Assembly: GCA_945881915.1 (NCBI GenBank)
Contig: CAMCVW010000007.1
Span: forward strand, 54,322 to 118,321
Length of the DNA: 64,000 bases
DNA from: Thermoflexus hugenholtzii JAD2
GTDB taxonomy: Bacteria > Chloroflexota > Chloroflexia > Chloroflexales > Roseiflexaceae
Reading direction: 5' to 3'
The position numbers were made by a program, and so were the translations under genes. Positions within the stretch are counted from its first letter, which is position 1. Every line of letters begins with the position of its first letter. Below, piece after piece: positions 62,583 to 64,000 of the stretch. The notes beneath the pieces are model-generated. The model worked only from the letters and a program-made list of their open reading frames with translations, did not search any database and had not been told where the DNA came from.

Positions 62583-63218
62583 CTACTTACTGCTCTTTAC
62601 CGCACGACGTACCATCACCAACCCGCTTTTGGGGCCAGGGACAGATCCGCGTACCAGCAGAAGATTACGGTCGCTCAATACTTCGACGACCATGAGATTC
62701 TGAACCGTCACTCGAGCGTTACCCATACGACCGGCCATACGCGTGTTCTTGAACACGTGTCCGGGGTCAGTACCTGCACCAATCGAACCAGGGGCGCGTT
62801 CACGGTCTGACTGACCGTGTGTGCGGGGACCACCACTGAACCCATGGCGCTTCACAACGCCTTGGAATCCTTTGCCCTTCGAGGTCCCGGTAACGTCGAT
62901 AATCTGACCTTCTTCAAAAAGGTCAGCTGTCAATACGTCGCCTACTTTGTAGTCACTCGGGTTATCCGCCGAGAATTCACGAAGATGGCGCTTCAACATG
63001 CCTGCGCCAGCCAAATGGCCGCGTTGTGGCTTGTTGAGGCTTTTCGGCTTCACTTCGCCGAAGCCAAGTTGCACCGCCTCGTACCCGTCGCGTTCGCGAA
63101 CCCGGATTTGTGTCACAACACATGGTCCGACTTCGATTACCGTTACCGGTATGACTGCGCCAGTCTCGTCGAATACTTGGGTCATCCCGATCTTGCGACC
63201 CATCAAACCTTCGATCAC
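62583..63218 (-). CDS. rplC: 50S ribosomal protein L3
   Basis: 211 residues. It starts at GTG 63218, 7 nt after GGAGG, giving [20 protein letters not shown] as in the family. [20 protein letters not shown] and [20 protein letters not shown] are conserved; Gln in THGQ is the methylation site of PrmB in other bacteria. A longer in-frame start at 63278 would lie across the ribosome site. Confidence 0.96.
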   Translation of the reverse strand: MIEGLMGRKIGMTQVFDETGAVIPVTVIEVGPCVVTQIRVRERDGYEAVQLGFGEVKPKSLNKPQRGHLAGAGMLKRHLREFSADNPSDYKVGDVLTADLFEEGQIIDVTGTSKGKGFQGVVKRHGFSGGPRTHGQSDRERAPGSIGAGTDPGHVFKNTRMAGRMGNARVTVQNLMVVEVLSDRNLLLVRGSVPGPKSGLVMVRRAVKSSK

Positions 63219-63281
63219 AATCTCACCTCCGCAGCAATGCGATGAGCCCGTGCCCACCGTAGCGGCTGCCGCTTTCAAGAA

Positions 63282-63599
63282 TTAGAGCTTTATCTCGATA
63301 TCTACACCAGCTGGCAAAGTCAGCTTCATGAGTGCATTGATTGTCTGCTGGCTTGGATCCAACACATCAATCAACCGCTTGTGCGTACGCACCTCAAACT
63401 GCTCTTGCGAGTTTTTGTCGATAAACGAAGAACGAATCACACTGTACTTCTCGATACGGGTTGGCAATGGCACAGGGCCAGCCACCAACGCACCGGTTCG
63501 CTCCGCTGCTTCCACGATCTGGCGGGCGCTCTGATCCAAAATCTTGTGATCAAATGCCTTCAGACGGATACGAACTTTTTGCTTCGCTGTTGCCATCAT
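63282..63599 (-). CDS. rpsJ: 30S ribosomal protein S10 (NusE)
   Basis: 105 residues. [40 protein letters not shown] and [20 protein letters not shown] are diagnostic. S10 also joins NusB in transcription antitermination. Two adjacent ATG codons (63599 and 63596) are equally possible. It follows tuf. Confidence 0.97.
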   Translation of the reverse strand: MMATAKQKVRIRLKAFDHKILDQSARQIVEAAERTGALVAGPVPLPTRIEKYSVIRSSFIDKNSQEQFEVRTHKRLIDVLDPSQQTINALMKLTLPAGVDIEIKL

Positions 63600-63667
63600 C
63601 TACTCCATCACCATACCGCATCAACGGACCGGAGCCCGTCGATGCGGTGTGCATTACTGTCTGTGGA

Positions 63668-64000
63668 TTAGTCCGTGATCTTGGACACAACGCCGGCGCC
63701 GACGGTACGACCGCCTTCGCGGATGGCGAAGCGCAGACCTTCTTCGATGGCGACAGGAACGATGAGTTCCACGGCCATCTCGATGTTGTCACCCGGCATC
63801 ACCATCTCGACACCTTCGGGCAACGTGATTGAACCCGTTACGTCGGTGGTACGGATGTAGAATTGTGGGCGATAGCCTGGGAAGAATGGAGTATGGCGAC
63901 CGCCTTCTTCCTTCTTCAAGACGTACACGTTGGCCATGAACTTCTTGTGTGGCTTGATCGAACCGGGGTGGCACAGCACTTGGCCGCGCTCGACATCGGT
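63668..64000 (-). CDS. tuf: Elongation factor Tu, C-terminal part (cut by the right edge)
   Basis: About 111 codons to the stop at 63668; the frame is open to the right edge, so the 5' part is missing. [60 protein letters not shown] and [20 protein letters not shown] are the domain III sequence of EF-Tu. It delivers aminoacyl-tRNA to the ribosome. Its position before rpsJ is the usual end of a str operon. Confidence 0.97.
   Translation of the reverse strand, partial: TDVERGQVLCHPGSIKPHKKFMANVYVLKKEEGGRHTPFFPGYRPQFYIRTTDVTGSITLPEGVEMVMPGDNIEMAVELIVPVAIEEGLRFAIREGGRTVGAGVVSKITD

Overview
The window reads as a chromosomal segment of a moderately GC-rich member of the Chloroflexota, probably class Chloroflexia. 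This is an inference from gene content: a phosphatidylinositol-kinase-like / DUF3090 / histidine-phosphatase trio shared with Actinobacteria, a glucosaminidase carrying repeats of the type FERxRLExHPENA, and a GTG-started RpoA beginning MLDIAKP. No ribosomal RNA gene or phylogenetic search was available, so the assignment is moderate. TGA is an ordinary stop codon in many of the genes.

Left part (1 to 23 kb): housekeeping genes in short operons on both strands. These include an S9-type peptidase cut by the window edge, a metallo-hydrolase / glycosyltransferase pair, a rhodanese, a DUF92 membrane protein, scpA with an HD protein and the primary sigma factor, pyrF, an orphan peptide-binding protein next to secG, an IolE-like isomerase with an EEP-family phosphatase, a ferredoxin-NADP reductase, the SCO1664/DUF3090/phosphatase trio, an FtsW/RodA protein, ychF, ndk and a large TPR protein. 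Between ychF and ftsW/rodA lies a 0.7 kb island packed with palindromes and tandem repeats.

Middle part (23 to 46 kb): a secreted glucosaminidase, tRNA-Pro, a degenerate-PHP/AlbA_2 fusion protein, ssb, a large protein that looks like a YprA/MrfA-type helicase without its ATPase motifs, tRNA-Glu and tRNA-Asp, the classical ffh-rpsP-khpA-rimM operon, and a DsbA-like lipoprotein. In that lipoprotein an in-frame TGA sits exactly at the first cysteine of the CxxC motif (UGSC). It is followed by a hairpin with the spacing and loop expected of a bacterial SECIS element, so it is a strong selenoprotein candidate and the most interesting item here. Then follow a CoA-type NUDIX hydrolase, penicillin acylase, purine nucleoside phosphorylase, a bPH2 membrane protein, recO, a helicase-C_3-like protein, a HAD phosphatase and an inositol monophosphatase.

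Right part (46 to 64 kb): the complete S10-spc-alpha ribosomal supercluster, all on the minus strand, from tuf (cut by the right edge) through rpsJ ... rpoA, rplQ, truA, rplM and rpsI, ending in a strong terminator. It also carries secY, adk, map, infA and a 38-codon rpmJ.
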